Part shown: positions 5,678 through 6,316 of the stretch, piece after piece
How positions within the stretch are numbered: position 1 is the stretch's first letter
Layout: each line of letters opens with the position of its first letter
DNA from: JAWLCQ01 sp041687095
Lineage (GTDB): Bacteria; Planctomycetota; Phycisphaerae; SM23-33
Direction: 5' to 3'
DNA length: 6,316 bases
Assembly (NCBI GenBank): GCA_041687095.1
Contig: JAWLCQ010000240.1
Location: 1-6,316, forward strand
Made by a program: the position numbers and the translations under genes
The notes under the pieces: generated by a model
Told to the model about the DNA's origin: nothing
The model's input: the letters and a program-made list of their open reading frames with translations, nothing else
Databases searched by the model: none

Positions 5678-6142
5678 ATGACGGACGAGAGTCTTCTGGA
5701 CAAGCTGGACGAGTTGCTGGCGGCGATCCGCGAGTACGATGACCCCCGCCGCGCCTCCAACGAGTGGAAGCAGGTCTTTCGCCTGCTGCAGCAGACGGAC
5801 CTCCCGAGTGGGCGCGTGACGGCCGTCGTGGGCATGCGCGACGTCGCGGGGCTCGCGGGGTTCCTCGAGCAGCTCAACGCCCCGGAGTCGGCGGCGGAGG
5901 AGCAGGAGTTCGACCCCGAGGATCTGAAGAAGGCCATGCGCGCCTTCCGCAAGCGCCTCTCACTGACGGTCCTGGACGAGGAGTCCAAGCTCGGGCACAG
6001 CCCGCTGACCAAGGGCAAGGACGCCAGCGTCGCCGCCATCGAACCGCCCAAGGAGTGGCCCGAGGCGGTCTGGAACGAACTCGTCCGCCAAGGCAAGCTC
6101 CGCTACCTCGGGCACGGGTTCTACGAACTGGGCAAGCCGTAA
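5678..6142 (+). CDS. Conserved hypothetical protein, 154 residues, function unknown
   Basis: The start is fixed by GAAAGG upstream and an in-frame TAG at 5672. The protein is soluble, charged and lacks a signal peptide or membrane segment, so it should be cytoplasmic. Residues 1-40 are helical and acidic/basic (LLDKLDELLAAIREYDD). Residues 45-67 read RVTAVVGMRDVAGLAGFLEQL. A Glu/Asp-rich linker (70-80) precedes a compact C-terminal block. That block has a basic helix (DLKKAMRAFRKRLSLTVLDE, 82-101), a Gly/Lys-rich turn (SKLGHSPLTKGKDA), IEPPKEWPEAVWNELVRQGK (121-140) and YLGHGFYEL. The last part has the feel of a small helix plus beta-wing fold and resembles planctomycete hypothetical proteins I remember. 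I assign no function. It is 237 bp from the GH71-like gene on the same strand, with a hairpin between, so co-transcription is doubtful. Confidence 0.8.
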   Translation: MTDESLLDKLDELLAAIREYDDPRRASNEWKQVFRLLQQTDLPSGRVTAVVGMRDVAGLAGFLEQLNAPESAAEEQEFDPEDLKKAMRAFRKRLSLTVLDEESKLGHSPLTKGKDASVAAIEPPKEWPEAVWNELVRQGKLRYLGHGFYELGKP

Positions 6143-6154
6143 GGCGGGCGGCGG

Positions 6155-6186
6155 CTTCCGGCCTCCTTTGCTTCGGACCTCCTTTG
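6155..6186. repeat. Imperfect 16-bp tandem duplication
   Basis: CTTCCGGCCTCCTTTG (6155-6170) is followed immediately by CTTCGGACCTCCTTTG (6171-6186), 14 of 16 bases identical. It lies between the stop of the 154-residue gene and the terminator hairpin, and may be part of the same dispersed repeat as that hairpin. Confidence 0.65.
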
Positions 6187-6190
6187 GAGT

Positions 6191-6212
6191 GCGGTGCTTC
6201 AGCACCGCTTTT
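6191..6212 (+). terminator. Rho-independent-type terminator hairpin
   Basis: GCGGTGC (6191-6197), the loop TTCA (6198-6201) and GCACCGC (6202-6208) form a perfect seven-pair stem followed by TTTT. It is 48 bp after the stop of the 154-residue gene and just before the stop of the probable convergent gene, so it could end both transcripts. In the minus direction the stem is followed by ACTCCAAAGG, so the plus orientation fits better. Confidence 0.65.
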
Positions 6213-6226
6213 CGGTAGGTAAGACT

Positions 6227-6316
6227 TCACCCATCTGCAACGGAGTCTACCGGTAGCGGCGGCAGTTCACCAGTGGTCAGGTAGCTCCGCATCGCCGACG
6301 TGATCGTCGCCAGCGG
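6227..6316 (-). CDS. Probable C-terminal end of a convergent gene (partial, unrecognised)
   Basis: On the minus strand the frame ending with TGA at 6229-6227 is open to the window edge, giving 29 residues: PLATITSAMRSYLTTGEL then PPLPVDSVADG. Composition is ordinary protein-like, with a helix-like TSAMRSYLTTGEL stretch and a Pro-rich end. It stops immediately beyond the terminator hairpin, as expected for convergent genes. It is too short to name a family, and 29 open codons at the edge in GC-rich DNA could be chance. Confidence 0.45.
   Translation of the reverse strand, partial: PLATITSAMRSYLTTGELPPLPVDSVADG

Noticed and set aside
1..6316. tRNA, rRNA or known riboswitch
   Set aside because: No cloverleaf, conserved rRNA segment or recognisable riboswitch core was seen by eye on either strand. 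A covariance-model scan was not possible.

Overview
The window is GC-rich and looks like chromosomal DNA from a free-living bacterium of the Planctomycetota/Verrucomicrobiota/Lentisphaerota group. The signs are large secreted carbohydrate-active proteins with CBM9-like and DUF6067-like architecture, a C-terminal pair of Asp-rich 12-residue calcium-loop repeats of the 'DxDxDGLxNxxE ... WFG' type, a small conserved protein whose C-terminal half resembles planctomycete hypothetical proteins, and intergenic DNA full of degenerate repeated words. The assignment rests on family resemblance remembered from known proteins. No search could be run.

Layout. Positions 1-3159 (minus strand) hold 1053 codons of a secreted multidomain protein: signal peptide, CBM9-like domain, beta-sandwich region, and a glycoside-hydrolase-like barrel of the DUF6067/GH123-like kind. 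Its C-terminus lies beyond position 1. Positions 3160-3628 are the divergent intergenic region. Positions 3629-5440 (plus) encode a complete 603-residue secreted GH71-like (alpha-1,3-glucanase-like) enzyme. Positions 5441-5677 are intergenic, with a strong hairpin and degenerate 10-bp words. Positions 5678-6142 (plus) encode a 154-residue conserved protein of unknown function, followed by a terminator-like hairpin at 6191-6212. At 6227-6316 (minus) there is probably the C-terminal end of a convergent gene.

The two large genes are divergent and both exported, so they may act together on an extracellular polysaccharide. This is inference from domain content and position only. No transporter or regulator is visible.

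The most striking non-coding feature is a 214-bp element at 3295-3508 between the two divergent genes. It has perfect 13-bp terminal inverted repeats beginning GTAA, is flanked by a perfect 8-bp direct repeat (GAGGTGTG), and its two halves are imperfect inverted copies of each other. It looks like a foldback MITE mobilised by an IS66-family transposase, inserted into the shared upstream region. Otherwise the window is ordinary accessory glycan-degradation DNA. Long open frames opposite the real genes are GC-driven artefacts.
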